NCBI RefSeq assembly: GCF_027498035.1
Contig: NZ_CP114978.1
Coordinates: 1,674,001-1,738,000, forward strand
DNA: 64,000 nucleotides
Direction: 5' to 3'
Source of the DNA: Pseudoxanthomonas sp.
GTDB lineage: Bacteria; Pseudomonadota; Gammaproteobacteria; Xanthomonadales; Xanthomonadaceae
A program made the translations under genes and the position numbers. Positions 29,539 to 38,333 of the stretch are shown here, piece after piece. The notes below the pieces were generated by a model that was given only the letters and a program-made list of their open reading frames with translations, was not told the origin of the DNA and made no database searches. How positions within the stretch are numbered: position 1 is the first letter of the stretch; every line of letters begins with the position of its first letter.

Positions 29539-30867
29539 GTGTTCAAGCGTCTGTTACTGATCCTGATCGGCCTGGTCGTCGTGGGATTCGCAGGACTGCT
29601 GATCCTGGCCTATCGGCCGGCCATCGCGCCGATTGCGCCGCCGTCTGCCTCCAGCTTCCCCACCGAGCGCATCGCCCGCGGCAAGATCCTGGCCGGACTA
29701 GGCGACTGCGCCGTCTGCCACACCCGCAAGGATGGCCAGACCTATGCCGGCGGCTATCCGATGGAGACCGGCTTCGGCACGATCTATTCGAGCAACCTCA
29801 CGCCAGACCCGGACACCGGCATCGGCCACTGGTCCGAGGCCGCCTTTGCCCGGGCCATGCGCCAGGGCGTCGCGCGCGATGGCTCGCACCTGTTCCCGGC
29901 CTTCCCCTATGACCATTTCAGCCTGGTCAATGATGAGGACATCGGGGACCTCTATGCGTATTTCATGAGCCTGGCACCGGTGAAGGCCGCCACCCCGCCC
30001 GTGGACATGCCCTTCCCGCTGAGCTGGCGGACGCTGCAAGCCGGATGGAAACTGCTGTTCTTCCATCCCAAGGCCTACGGTCCGCTGACCGCACCGGGCA
30101 AGAGCCCCGAGTGGGAGCGCGGCGCCTATCTGGCCGAGGGACTGGGACATTGCTCGGCCTGCCATAGCCCGCGCAATGCGCTGGGCGGTGAAAAAACCGG
30201 CGATGCACGCTATTCCGGCGCGCAGATCGACCGCTGGTATGCGCCGCCCCTGGCCGCGACCAATCCCACTCCGATCCCATGGACCGAGGACGAGTTGTAC
30301 GGTTACCTGAGGACCGGGGCCACCGCATTGCACGGCTCCTCGGCCGGGCCGATGGCACCGGTGATCTACGAAGGCCTGCGCGAAGCGCCGGACAGCGACA
30401 TCCGCGCGCTCGCGGTGTACTTCGCAGACCGGTTCGGGACAACGGGGCAGCAGTACACCCCGGATGCGCGCCTGTCCAAAGTCATGGACAGCAACAAGCT
30501 GGGCAGCGCCCATCAACCGCGGCAGGGCGCCAATCTGTTCAACGCGGCCTGCGCGTCATGCCATTACAACAGTGCGGCCGTGCCGACGCTGGTGCGGCCG
30601 GAACTGGGGCTCAGCAGCGCGCTGAACGCATCCGATCCCTCCTCCCTGATCCAGATCATCCTGCACGGCATCAACATCAAGGAAGGCGTGCCCGACACGA
30701 TGATGCCCGGCTTCTCGCGGACCCTGGACGATGCACAGGTGGCCGAACTCGCCAGCTGGCTGCGCAGCACCCGCACCAGCCAGCCGCCATGGCAGGACCT
30801 GGAAGCCCAGGTCGCCAAGCTCCGCACCCTGCCCGCCTCCGCCGAAAGCCAGAAGTCATCCCAATGA
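29539..30867 (+). CDS. Tri-heme cytochrome c subunit of membrane dehydrogenase
   Basis: 442 residues. Start is the GTG at 29539, preceded by a strong GGAGG (29529-29533). One N-terminal membrane anchor (LLLILIGLVVVGFAGLLILA) followed by three heme-binding CxxCH motifs: CAVCH, CSACH and CASCH. The layout equals the cytochrome subunit of alcohol/aldehyde dehydrogenases and IorAB-type molybdenum hydroxylases. It should carry electrons from the Fe-S/Mo subunits to the quinone pool or terminal oxidase. The stop overlaps the Fe-S gene (ATGA). Confidence 0.93.
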   Translation: MFKRLLLILIGLVVVGFAGLLILAYRPAIAPIAPPSASSFPTERIARGKILAGLGDCAVCHTRKDGQTYAGGYPMETGFGTIYSSNLTPDPDTGIGHWSEAAFARAMRQGVARDGSHLFPAFPYDHFSLVNDEDIGDLYAYFMSLAPVKAATPPVDMPFPLSWRTLQAGWKLLFFHPKAYGPLTAPGKSPEWERGAYLAEGLGHCSACHSPRNALGGEKTGDARYSGAQIDRWYAPPLAATNPTPIPWTEDELYGYLRTGATALHGSSAGPMAPVIYEGLREAPDSDIRALAVYFADRFGTTGQQYTPDARLSKVMDSNKLGSAHQPRQGANLFNAACASCHYNSAAVPTLVRPELGLSSALNASDPSSLIQIILHGINIKEGVPDTMMPGFSRTLDDAQVAELASWLRSTRTSQPPWQDLEAQVAKLRTLPASAESQKSSQ

Positions 30868-31349
30868 CCACCTTCCAACTCAATGGCAAGACCGTCACCG
30901 TCGATGCCGATGAAGACACCCCGCTGCTGTGGGCCATCCGCGACGATCTGGGCCTGACCGGGACCAAGTTCGGCTGCGGCATCGGCATGTGTGGCGCCTG
31001 TACGGTGCACGTCAACGGCCGTGCGATCCGCTCCTGCATCACCCCGGTCGATGCGGTCGACGGACAACAGGTCACCACCATCGAAGGCCTGTCGCCCACC
31101 GGTGAACACGCCTTGCAGCTCGCATGGATCCAGGCCCAGGTGCCGCAATGCGGCTACTGCCAGTCCGGCCAGATCATGCAGGCCGCGACCCTGCTGCACG
31201 ACTATCCGGCACCAACCGATGCCGAGATCGACGCGGTCATGGCCGGCAGCCTGTGCCGGTGCATGGCGTATGTCCGCATCCGCAAGGCGATCAAGCTGGC
31301 CGCCACCGCACTCCAGTCATCCCCACAGGACACCGCCACCCATGAATGA
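30864..31349 (+). CDS. 2Fe-2S subunit of xanthine oxidase family hydroxylase
   Basis: 161 residues. The N-terminal plant-type ferredoxin cluster is CGIGMCGACTVHVNG with a later C (SCITPVD); the C-terminal four-helix cluster is CGYCQSGQIM and CRCMAYVRI. This matches IorA/aldehyde dehydrogenase small subunits. It overlaps the Mo subunit by eight bases. No Tat signal of its own, so it likely rides out with the Mo subunit. Confidence 0.95.
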   Translation: MTTFQLNGKTVTVDADEDTPLLWAIRDDLGLTGTKFGCGIGMCGACTVHVNGRAIRSCITPVDAVDGQQVTTIEGLSPTGEHALQLAWIQAQVPQCGYCQSGQIMQAATLLHDYPAPTDAEIDAVMAGSLCRCMAYVRIRKAIKLAATALQSSPQDTATHE

Positions 31350-33654
31350 CTTCCGTCGTCTGCGTGCGGGTGCCGGTGGATTGCAGGGCACGCTGTCGCG
31401 CCGCAGCTTCCTGATCGGCGCCGCCGGCACCGGTTTCGTGATGGCCTTCGCCAAGGCTTCGCTGCTGGTCCCTGCGCCCGGTGCGGCCGACCAGGTCGTC
31501 GCCGCCCGGACGTTCGATCCCAACCTGTGGTTCCGGATCGACGCCGATGGCCAGATCACGGTCAACATCATCCGCGCCGAGATGGGCCAGCACGTGGGCA
31601 CCGCGCTGGCCCGCATCCTGGCCGACGAGCTGGAAGCGGACTGGGCCAAGGTGCGCTTCGAACACGTGGACAGCGACCCGAAGTGGGGATTCATGGTCAC
31701 CGGTGGCAGCTGGTCGGTGTGGCAGAGCTTCGAAGTCCTGAGCCAGGCCGGTGCAGCCGGGCGGACCGCGTTGATCGAAGAAGGCGCCAAGCTGCTGGGC
31801 GTCCCGGCCACGGCCTGCACCGCACGCAACAGCGCCGTGCATGCCGGCGCACGTTCCATCGACTACGCGCAGATCGTCCAGCGCGGCAATCTCAGCCGCA
31901 GCTGGAGCGCCGAGGAACTCAAGCAAATGCCGGTCCGGCCCGCGTCCGAACGTCGCCTGGTCGGGGTGGACACCCAGGCGCTGGACATCCCGGCCAAGAC
32001 CAACGGCACCGCCATCTATGGCCTCGATGCACGCGTGGACGGCATGGTCCATGCCAGCCCGCGGATGCCGCCGACACGCAACGGGTCGCGCGTGACATCG
32101 GTCGACGATTCGCTGGCCAAGCAGGTCAAGGGCTACCAGGGCTACACCATCCTCAAGGACCCGTCCGAGAGCGTTCCGGGCTGGGTCGTCGCCTATGCCG
32201 ACACCACCCACCGCGCCATGAAGGCCGCCGCGGCCTTGAAGGTCGAATGGAGTAGCGATGACACGGCCAGGACCTCGGAAAAGGACATCCAGGACCACGC
32301 CCGTACCCTGATCTCCGACCCCAAGGCCGGCGTGCGCGTGGTCGACATAGCCGGCGTGGAAGCTGCCATGGCGGCCGCCGCCTCCACCCTGGAAGCGGAA
32401 TACACCACCGCCAGCGTGCTGCACTTCCAGCTGGAGCCGGTGAATGCGCTGGCCTTCCAGAAGGACGGCATCTGGGAACTGCATGCAGGCACCCAATGGC
32501 AGAGCCTGTCGCTGCCGCCCCTGGCCAAGGCACTGGGCGTGGCCGAGGACAAGGTGGTCCTGCGCAGCTACTTCCTCGGCGGCGGATTTGGCCGCCGGCT
32601 CAACGGTGACTACCTGATTCCCGCGGCACTGGCATCGCAGGCCATCGGCAAGCCGGTCAAGCTGACCCTGACCCGAGCGGATGACGTGAACTTCGACTCC
32701 TTCCGCTCACCTTCGGTGCAGCGCCTGAAGCTTGGCTTCAGCGCGGATGGAACGCCGGTGGCCATGCAGCACGATGCCTCCGCCGGCTGGCCCACCCAGG
32801 TGATGGCCGCGGCCTTCCTGGCCAAGGCGCCCGATGGCGGCGCCTATGATCCGTTCGCGATTGCCGGCGCGGACCACTGGTACACCGTGGGCAAGCACCG
32901 GGTGCGCGCCATTTCCAATGACCTGGCCAACCGGGCCTTCCGCCCGGGCTGGCTGCGCTCGGTGGGCCCAGGCTGGACCAACTGGGCGCTGGAGAGCTTC
33001 ATGGACGAAGCCGCGCACAAGCTGGGCAAGGATCCGCTGCAATTCCGCCTGGACCTGCTGGACGGCAGCGGCGACAACGCGGGCAGTGCGCCGAATGCAG
33101 TCGGCGGCGCGCATCGCCAGGCGGCGGTGCTGCGGCGCGTGGCCGAGATCTCCGGGTGGGGCCAGCAGCAGCCGGCCGACACCGGCCTGGGCATCGCCAC
33201 GACGTTCGGCCAGGAGCGTGGCATGCCCACCTGGGTGGCCTGCGTGGCGCGCGTGAAGGTCGAGCGCAGCAGCGGCCGGGTTGCACTGGAAAAACTCTGG
33301 GCAGTGGTCGATGCCGGCACCGTCGTCCATCCCGACGGCGCCCTGGCCCAGACCGAAGGCGGCATGCTCTGGGGCGCCAGCATGGCACTGCTGGAAGGCA
33401 CGCAGTTCGAGAACGGCCGGCCACGCGACCTCAACCTCAACACCTACACGCCCCTGCGCATCGCCGACGTGCCGGAACTGCAGATCGAATTCCTGCCCAG
33501 CACCGAAACCTCGGTGGGCCTGGGCGAACCGGGGACCACCGTGGTCGCGCCGGCGATCGGCAATGCGATCTTTGCCGCGGTGGGCGCGCGCGTCCGCCAC
33601 CTGCCCATCCGGGCCGACGACCTGCTTGAGGTGCTTGCAAAGCCGACCACCTGA
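31342..33654 (+). CDS. Molybdopterin-binding dehydrogenase subunit (IorB type)
   Basis: 770 residues from the ATG at 31342 inside the Fe-S gene. Tat signal SRRSFLIGAAGTGFVMAF at about residues 19-36 means folded export to the periplasm. Mo-pterin binding stretches YFLGGGFGRRLNGDY and the GlyGluProGly loop (GLGEPGTTVVAPAIGNAIFA, catalytic Glu) are present. Together with the two preceding genes it forms a periplasmic, cytochrome-linked molybdenum hydroxylase that oxidises an aldehyde or N-heterocycle; the true substrate cannot be inferred. No XdhC-type maturation factor lies next to it. Confidence 0.94.
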   Translation: MNDFRRLRAGAGGLQGTLSRRSFLIGAAGTGFVMAFAKASLLVPAPGAADQVVAARTFDPNLWFRIDADGQITVNIIRAEMGQHVGTALARILADELEADWAKVRFEHVDSDPKWGFMVTGGSWSVWQSFEVLSQAGAAGRTALIEEGAKLLGVPATACTARNSAVHAGARSIDYAQIVQRGNLSRSWSAEELKQMPVRPASERRLVGVDTQALDIPAKTNGTAIYGLDARVDGMVHASPRMPPTRNGSRVTSVDDSLAKQVKGYQGYTILKDPSESVPGWVVAYADTTHRAMKAAAALKVEWSSDDTARTSEKDIQDHARTLISDPKAGVRVVDIAGVEAAMAAAASTLEAEYTTASVLHFQLEPVNALAFQKDGIWELHAGTQWQSLSLPPLAKALGVAEDKVVLRSYFLGGGFGRRLNGDYLIPAALASQAIGKPVKLTLTRADDVNFDSFRSPSVQRLKLGFSADGTPVAMQHDASAGWPTQVMAAAFLAKAPDGGAYDPFAIAGADHWYTVGKHRVRAISNDLANRAFRPGWLRSVGPGWTNWALESFMDEAAHKLGKDPLQFRLDLLDGSGDNAGSAPNAVGGAHRQAAVLRRVAEISGWGQQQPADTGLGIATTFGQERGMPTWVACVARVKVERSSGRVALEKLWAVVDAGTVVHPDGALAQTEGGMLWGASMALLEGTQFENGRPRDLNLNTYTPLRIADVPELQIEFLPSTETSVGLGEPGTTVVAPAIGNAIFAAVGARVRHLPIRADDLLEVLAKPTT

Positions 33655-33716
33655 AGCAGGTCCGTTACCGGCAGTGGTGGCGCTGCAGGCGCCCCATCAA
33701 GGTGGGGATGCCAGAA

Positions 33717-33744
33717 CCCAGGCGGCGCGGATCAGCCGCCTGGG
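33717..33744. terminator. Inverted repeat between convergent genes
   Basis: A perfect 10-bp stem cccaggcggc / gccgcctggg with an 8-base loop, between the Mo subunit and waaA stops. It lacks a T run on either side, so termination, if any, would be Rho-assisted. Confidence 0.4.
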
Positions 33745-33751
33745 GCCGTCG

Positions 33752-35047
33752 CTAGGCCACCGGCGCCAGGTCGGGGCGGATCATCGCCATGGTCAGGCCC
33801 AGCGCGCCACGCCCGCGTTCAACCAGGAGCCGGCCTTCGGTGGCCATGTGCTGGCGGCGCGGCGCATCGGCCAGCAGCGATTCGAGCAGCTCGCCGACCT
33901 CTTCGGCGCTCTTGCCGATCTCGAGCGCGCCGGCTTCCTGCAGGCGACGCGAGATTTCGACGAAGTTATGCAGGTGCGGGCCGGTGACCATCGCCGTGCC
34001 CACCGCCGCCGGTTCCAGCAGGTTGTGCCCGCCGATCGCCTGCAGGCTGCCGCCGACGAAAGCTACGTCGGCACAGGCGTAGAACGCCATCAGCTCGCCC
34101 AGCGTATCCAGCACGAAGACCTGATCGCCTTCGCGCGGCCAGCCTGCGACGCTACGCCGACCCACCTGCCAGCCCGCGCCCTGGGCCAGCTCGGCGGCAC
34201 GAGCGAAGCGCTCGGGATGGCGCGGCGCCCACAGCATCAACAAGTCGGGAAAACGCGCCAGCAGCTTGCGGTGGATTGCCACCACAGCGGCTTCTTCATC
34301 CGGATGGGTGCTGGCCGCGATCCACACCGGCCGCGCACCAACCTGGCCGCGGAACTGCGCGACCAATGCATCCAGGCCGGTCGGCGCAGCGATGTCGAAC
34401 TTCAGGTTGCCGGTCTCGACGATGGCCTCCGGTGCCGCGCCCAGGTGCACGAAGCGTTGGCCATCGGCCACCGACTGCGCACCAATGCGATGCACGCTGG
34501 CGACCACACGCCGGATCAACGGCGCCAGCACCCGGTAGCCACGCAGCGAGCGCGCCGACAGCCGCGCGTTGAGGATATAGGTGCGGATGCCGCGCGCCCG
34601 GCAACCCAGCAGCAGGTTGGGCCACAGCTCGGTTTCCATCACCAGCGCCACGCCAGGGCGGAAATGCTTGAGGAAGCGCCCGACCGCGCCCGGCAGGTCG
34701 TACGGCGCGTAGACATGCAACACGCCATCGCCCCACAGCGCGCGCACGCGGTCCGAACCGGTCGGGGTGATGGTGGTGATGAGTAGCTTCAAGTGCGGAT
34801 GGTCGCGGCGCAGCGCATCGACCACCGGCGCGGCGGCATTGACCTCGCCCACCGACACCGCGTGCACCCACACATCCACGTCGTGCGGCAGCCCGCTCCA
34901 GGCCGCGTAGCGCTCGCCCCAGCGCTGGAAATAGCCCGGAACGCGGAAGCCGCGCCAGATCAGGTGGTAGACCGTGGCCGGCGTCAGCACGTAGAGCACG
35001 GCCGAATACAGGGCACGCAACCAAATTTCAGTCAGGTCACGACGCAT
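33752..35047 (-). CDS. waaA: 3-deoxy-D-manno-octulosonic acid transferase
   Basis: 431 residues from the ATG at 35047 (MRRDLTEIWLRALYSAVLYV). Transfers Kdo from CMP-Kdo onto lipid IVA in the inner membrane. An N-terminal membrane anchor is followed by WVHAVSVGEVNAA (catalytic Glu), TTITPTGSDRV, METELWPNLL, and CMP-Kdo-binding VGGSLQAIGGHNLLEPAA. Divergent from the acyltransferase gene with only 44 bases between the starts. Confidence 0.95.
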   Translation of the reverse strand: MRRDLTEIWLRALYSAVLYVLTPATVYHLIWRGFRVPGYFQRWGERYAAWSGLPHDVDVWVHAVSVGEVNAAAPVVDALRRDHPHLKLLITTITPTGSDRVRALWGDGVLHVYAPYDLPGAVGRFLKHFRPGVALVMETELWPNLLLGCRARGIRTYILNARLSARSLRGYRVLAPLIRRVVASVHRIGAQSVADGQRFVHLGAAPEAIVETGNLKFDIAAPTGLDALVAQFRGQVGARPVWIAASTHPDEEAAVVAIHRKLLARFPDLLMLWAPRHPERFARAAELAQGAGWQVGRRSVAGWPREGDQVFVLDTLGELMAFYACADVAFVGGSLQAIGGHNLLEPAAVGTAMVTGPHLHNFVEISRRLQEAGALEIGKSAEEVGELLESLLADAPRRQHMATEGRLLVERGRGALGLTMAMIRPDLAPVA

Positions 35048-35079
35048 TGGTCGGCAAGGATACGAAAAAGGCAGCCGGC

Positions 35080-35085
35080 TACAAT
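35080..35085 (+). promoter_or_regulatory. -10 box, possible leaderless start for acyltransferase
   Basis: TACAAT lies with six bases between it and the ATG at 35092, so transcription would be expected to begin at or next to the A of the start codon. There is no Shine-Dalgarno between. The -35 region (35057-35062) is weak. Confidence 0.5.
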
Positions 35086-35091
35086 GGCCGC

Positions 35092-36042
35092 ATGACTGAT
35101 CGCCCTGCCGAAGCCGCGCCGCGCCAGGCCACCCCGTTCGATCCCGGCCCGCCACCGATGCAGCCTTCGACCTGGCTGACCTGGCTTGGGGTGGGCTTTT
35201 CCGCGCTGATCGCACGCCTGCCCTGGCCACTGCAGCGCGCGCTGGGCCGGCCGCTGGGCGCCTTGCTGAAAATCGCGCTGGGCTCACGTCGCAAGGTCGC
35301 CGCGCGCAACCTGGAGCTGTGCTTCCCGGACATGGCGCCTGCCGAACGCGCGCGCCTGCTGGACCATGCCTTCACCGCGCTGGGCACGGCGATGTTCGAG
35401 TTCTCGCGCGCCTGGTGGGGCGACGTGGCGCCGATGCGCAAGGACCTGCGCGTGGAAGGCCTGGAGCACCTGAAGGCCGCGCAGGCCGGCGGGCGCGGGG
35501 TGATCGTGATTTCCGGCCACTTCACCACACTGGAACTGTCCGCCCGGTTGATGTGCGACTACGCGCCGCTGGCCGGCATGTACCGCCCGCACGCGACCGG
35601 CGCGATGGAATGGGCGGTCAAGCGTGGCCGGCTGCGCTACGCCACCGCGATGTTCGGCCGCGAGGAACTGCGACCGGCGCTCAAGCACCTCAAGCAAGGC
35701 GGCCTGTTGTGGTTCGCACCAGACCAGGACACGCGCCGCGGCGACAGCGTGTTCGTGCCGTTCTTCGGCCGGCCGGCCTACAGCCTGACTTCCACCCACC
35801 AGCTGGCGCGACTGTCCGGCGCGGCGGTGATCGCCTTCGCCCATGTGCGTAGGCCCGATGGCGGCTACACGCTGCGGCTGTCGCCGCCGTTCGAAGATTT
35901 CCCATCCAAGGATGCGACCGCCGATACGGCGCGGGTGATGGCGGCGATCGAAGCAATGATCCGCGCAGTGCCCGAGCAGTACCTGTGGATCCATCGGCGC
36001 TTCAAGCGCCAGCCCGACGGCCGCGGCGCGCTGTACCGGTAA
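35092..36042 (+). CDS. LpxL-type lipid A (lysophospholipid) acyltransferase
   Basis: 316 residues. Adds a secondary acyl chain to Kdo2-lipid IVA, fitting its position next to waaA. Family marks: ALGSRRKVAARNLELCFPDM, catalytic H-x4-E in SGHFTTLE, substrate block GMYRPH, and DQDTRRGDSVFVPFFGRPA. The N-terminus has a hydrophobic helix (LTWLGVGFSALIARLPW). The exact position acylated (LpxL or LpxM role) cannot be fixed. Confidence 0.9.
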   Translation: MTDRPAEAAPRQATPFDPGPPPMQPSTWLTWLGVGFSALIARLPWPLQRALGRPLGALLKIALGSRRKVAARNLELCFPDMAPAERARLLDHAFTALGTAMFEFSRAWWGDVAPMRKDLRVEGLEHLKAAQAGGRGVIVISGHFTTLELSARLMCDYAPLAGMYRPHATGAMEWAVKRGRLRYATAMFGREELRPALKHLKQGGLLWFAPDQDTRRGDSVFVPFFGRPAYSLTSTHQLARLSGAAVIAFAHVRRPDGGYTLRLSPPFEDFPSKDATADTARVMAAIEAMIRAVPEQYLWIHRRFKRQPDGRGALYR

Positions 36043-36062
36043 ATCATCGGGGGCGCCCGATT

Positions 36063-36131
36063 GCAGGAGCGGCCCATGGCCGCGATGACGCTCTCCCGGT
36101 AAAGCCAATCGCGGCCATGGGCCGCTCCTAC
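36063..36131. repeat. Paired GTAG-type REP (BIME-like) at acyltransferase stop
   Basis: Two inverted copies of the unit NGCAGGAGCGGCCCATGGC / GTAGGAGCGGCCCATGGC with GCGAT following each, separated by about 20 bases. The right-hand copy (minus strand) starts with a perfect GTAG whose TAG (36128-36130) is the stop codon of the downstream acyltransferase. The left copy has GCAG in place of GTAG. Same unit as at 20773-20823. Confidence 0.9.
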
Positions 36132-37027
36132 AGGTAAGGCGAAACTTCACCTTCCGGACGGGTCTTGAAGCGCCGGTGCCACCATAGGTACTGTGCCGGA
36201 TGCTGGCGAATGACCGCTTCCAACTCGCGCATGTAGCGCGCGGCAAAGGCAACGGGATCGGTGCCGCTGGCCTCATCCCAGGGCGCATCGAACCGCACCC
36301 GGTAGCGACCATCCTCCAGCCGCTGGCACCAATGCGGCACGATCGCCACGCCCGCGCGGTGCGCCAGCTCCAGCGTGGTGGTCAGGGTCGCCGCCTGCAC
36401 GCCGAAGAACGGCACGAAGGCGCTGTTGTAGGTGAAGTTCTGATCGGCCAGATAGACCACCATGCCGCCGCGCGACAAGACGCGCAGCAGGCCGCGTACA
36501 TCCTTCTTGCCGATGACGGTGGCAAAGGCCGCGCGCCGGCCCTCCTGCATCATCCGTTCGCCGCAGTTGCCGCCCAGGCGCCGGACCATCCCATTCAGCG
36601 GTTCACCCAGCACCTCGCCCAGCAATCGCGCACCCAGGTCCAGGTGCGGGAAATGGGCCGTCAGCAGCAGCACACCGCGACCGTGTTCGCGCGCGGCCTG
36701 CAGGTGTTCCAGCCCTTCCACGTCGGCCATGCCGCGCAAGGCGGACGCAGGCGCGTACCAGGCCCGCGCCATTTCCAGCAAACCGGTGACGCTGTCGCGG
36801 GTGTTGGCGCGGACCAGCGCTTCGCGCGCCGCAGGGTCGAGCTCGGGAAAACACAGCGCCAAGTTGATCCGCGCGATGCGCCGACGCCCGGCCAGCAATG
36901 GCGTCAGCAGCCACGCCAGCACCGCCCCCAGCTGCAACAGGCGCGGTTGCGGCAACCGCGCGATGCCGCGGCAGGCCCAGCGCAGCGGTGCGGCCAACCA
37001 GCAGCTTGGCTCAGGGCGCGTCGGCAT
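36128..37027 (-). CDS. LpxL/HtrB family acyltransferase, second copy
   Basis: 299 residues from the ATG at 37027, which lies 17 bases inside the O-antigen ligase gene. Membrane-associated acyltransferase with LAGRRRIARINLALCFPELD, catalytic H-x4-D (HFPHLD), MVRRLGG, DQNFTYNSAFVPFFGVQA and a C-terminal YLWWHRRFK. Related to but clearly different from the acyltransferase at 35092; two secondary acyltransferases are normal for hexa-acyl lipid A. It ends in a REP head. Confidence 0.9.
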   Translation of the reverse strand: MPTRPEPSCWLAAPLRWACRGIARLPQPRLLQLGAVLAWLLTPLLAGRRRIARINLALCFPELDPAAREALVRANTRDSVTGLLEMARAWYAPASALRGMADVEGLEHLQAAREHGRGVLLLTAHFPHLDLGARLLGEVLGEPLNGMVRRLGGNCGERMMQEGRRAAFATVIGKKDVRGLLRVLSRGGMVVYLADQNFTYNSAFVPFFGVQAATLTTTLELAHRAGVAIVPHWCQRLEDGRYRVRFDAPWDEASGTDPVAFAARYMRELEAVIRQHPAQYLWWHRRFKTRPEGEVSPYL

Positions 37028-38333
37028 CGTGGCGGGCCAGCAGGCTGCCCGAGTACAGGGCAGCCAGCAGCAGCGACAACCCACCCCAGAAGGTGGAATA
37101 GAACGCCAGGTGCGTGTTGAACGGGAACACCGTCACCGCCAGCGCCAGCATCGCCGGACGCGCGCGGTCACGCGCCTCCATCGACGCATAGCGCCACGCG
37201 CGCCAGGCCAGCGCCGCGCCGGCCAGCCACAACAGCAAGCCGATCACGCCGGTTTCGGCCAGGATTTCCAGCACGATCTGGTGCGCATGCAGCGCCGGCC
37301 CATGGCCCCAGGCCGGTGCGACCGTCGGCGTTGGATCGCAGGCCGGGAAGACATCGCGGAAGTTGCGCACGCCCACGCCGTTGATGGGGTGTTCGGAAAT
37401 CATGCAGCCCGCCGCCTGCCAGATGCGCGCGCGACCGGACAACGCGACGTCGACGCCGGTTTCGTCGGCGGCCATCGCCGCGGTGGTCAGCTGTACCCGG
37501 TGCGCCAGCTGCGGTGACACCAGTGCCATGCCGACCAGCAACACCGTGGCTGCGATGAACACGCCCAGCAGCTTCTTCCAGCCCAGCAAGCGCCAGCCGG
37601 AGAACAGCAGCACCAGCGCATAGGTGATCCAGGCCGCGCGCGCGCCCGCCAGAAGCACCACGATGCCCATCGCGGCGGCGGCGACCAGCCACCCAGCCAG
37701 GCCAAACTTCCGCCCTGCCGCGAACAACCCGAACGGCGACAGGCTGGCCAGCACCAGGCCCAGCTTGAGGTTGCACGGCCCGAGGAAACCACTGAGCCGG
37801 TCGACCGCGACGGTTGCCTCCACCGAGCACATCGGATGGCCACTGATGACCTGCTTGAGCGCATCGATGCCGAAGAACAGCGGGCTGGTGCCGGACACGA
37901 CCTGCGCCAGTGCATCGAGCGTCCACACCGCCACGATGATCGCCAACCCACCGAAGGTGATGCGGCGGCCGCGCTCGTTGGCCACGGCCGAGGCCACCAG
38001 CCACAGGAACGGCAGATAGCGCAGGTCGGTGGCGGTATCGCCCCAGGCGCGGCCCCGGTCGACCGCATCGAAGGCCGAGATCAGTTCCGGCGCCCAATAG
38101 GCGAAGAACATCACGCTGGTCAGCGCCCAGGCTTGGTTGCTGAGCAGGCGGTCGCCGCCGCGGAAGCGACGCAGCACCAGCTGGAACAGCGCCGCCAGCG
38201 CACCCAGCACCAGCACGCCTTCGGCATAAGCCGGCGCCGGCCATAGCGCCACGAACAGCAGAATCCACGCCGGCGCCCAGCGCCAGCCATCGGCGCGCGG
38301 TGCAAGGCGGAGTTCGGCGGCGGGCGTGGTCAT
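37011..38333 (-). CDS. O-antigen ligase (WaaL/Wzy-type) family protein
   Basis: 440 residues from the ATG at 38333, overlapping the GT4 stop by four bases. About ten or more membrane helices, with the large periplasmic loop typical of Wzy_C/WaaL (ALSGRARIWQAAGCMISEHP, INGVGVRNFRDVFPACD, HAHQIVLEILAETGVIGLLL). Ligases join undecaprenyl-linked glycan to lipid A core in the periplasm; polymerase function cannot be excluded by sequence. Co-directional with the acyltransferase and the GT4 gene. Confidence 0.87.
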   Translation of the reverse strand: MTTPAAELRLAPRADGWRWAPAWILLFVALWPAPAYAEGVLVLGALAALFQLVLRRFRGGDRLLSNQAWALTSVMFFAYWAPELISAFDAVDRGRAWGDTATDLRYLPFLWLVASAVANERGRRITFGGLAIIVAVWTLDALAQVVSGTSPLFFGIDALKQVISGHPMCSVEATVAVDRLSGFLGPCNLKLGLVLASLSPFGLFAAGRKFGLAGWLVAAAAMGIVVLLAGARAAWITYALVLLFSGWRLLGWKKLLGVFIAATVLLVGMALVSPQLAHRVQLTTAAMAADETGVDVALSGRARIWQAAGCMISEHPINGVGVRNFRDVFPACDPTPTVAPAWGHGPALHAHQIVLEILAETGVIGLLLWLAGAALAWRAWRYASMEARDRARPAMLALAVTVFPFNTHLAFYSTFWGGLSLLLAALYSGSLLARHDADAP

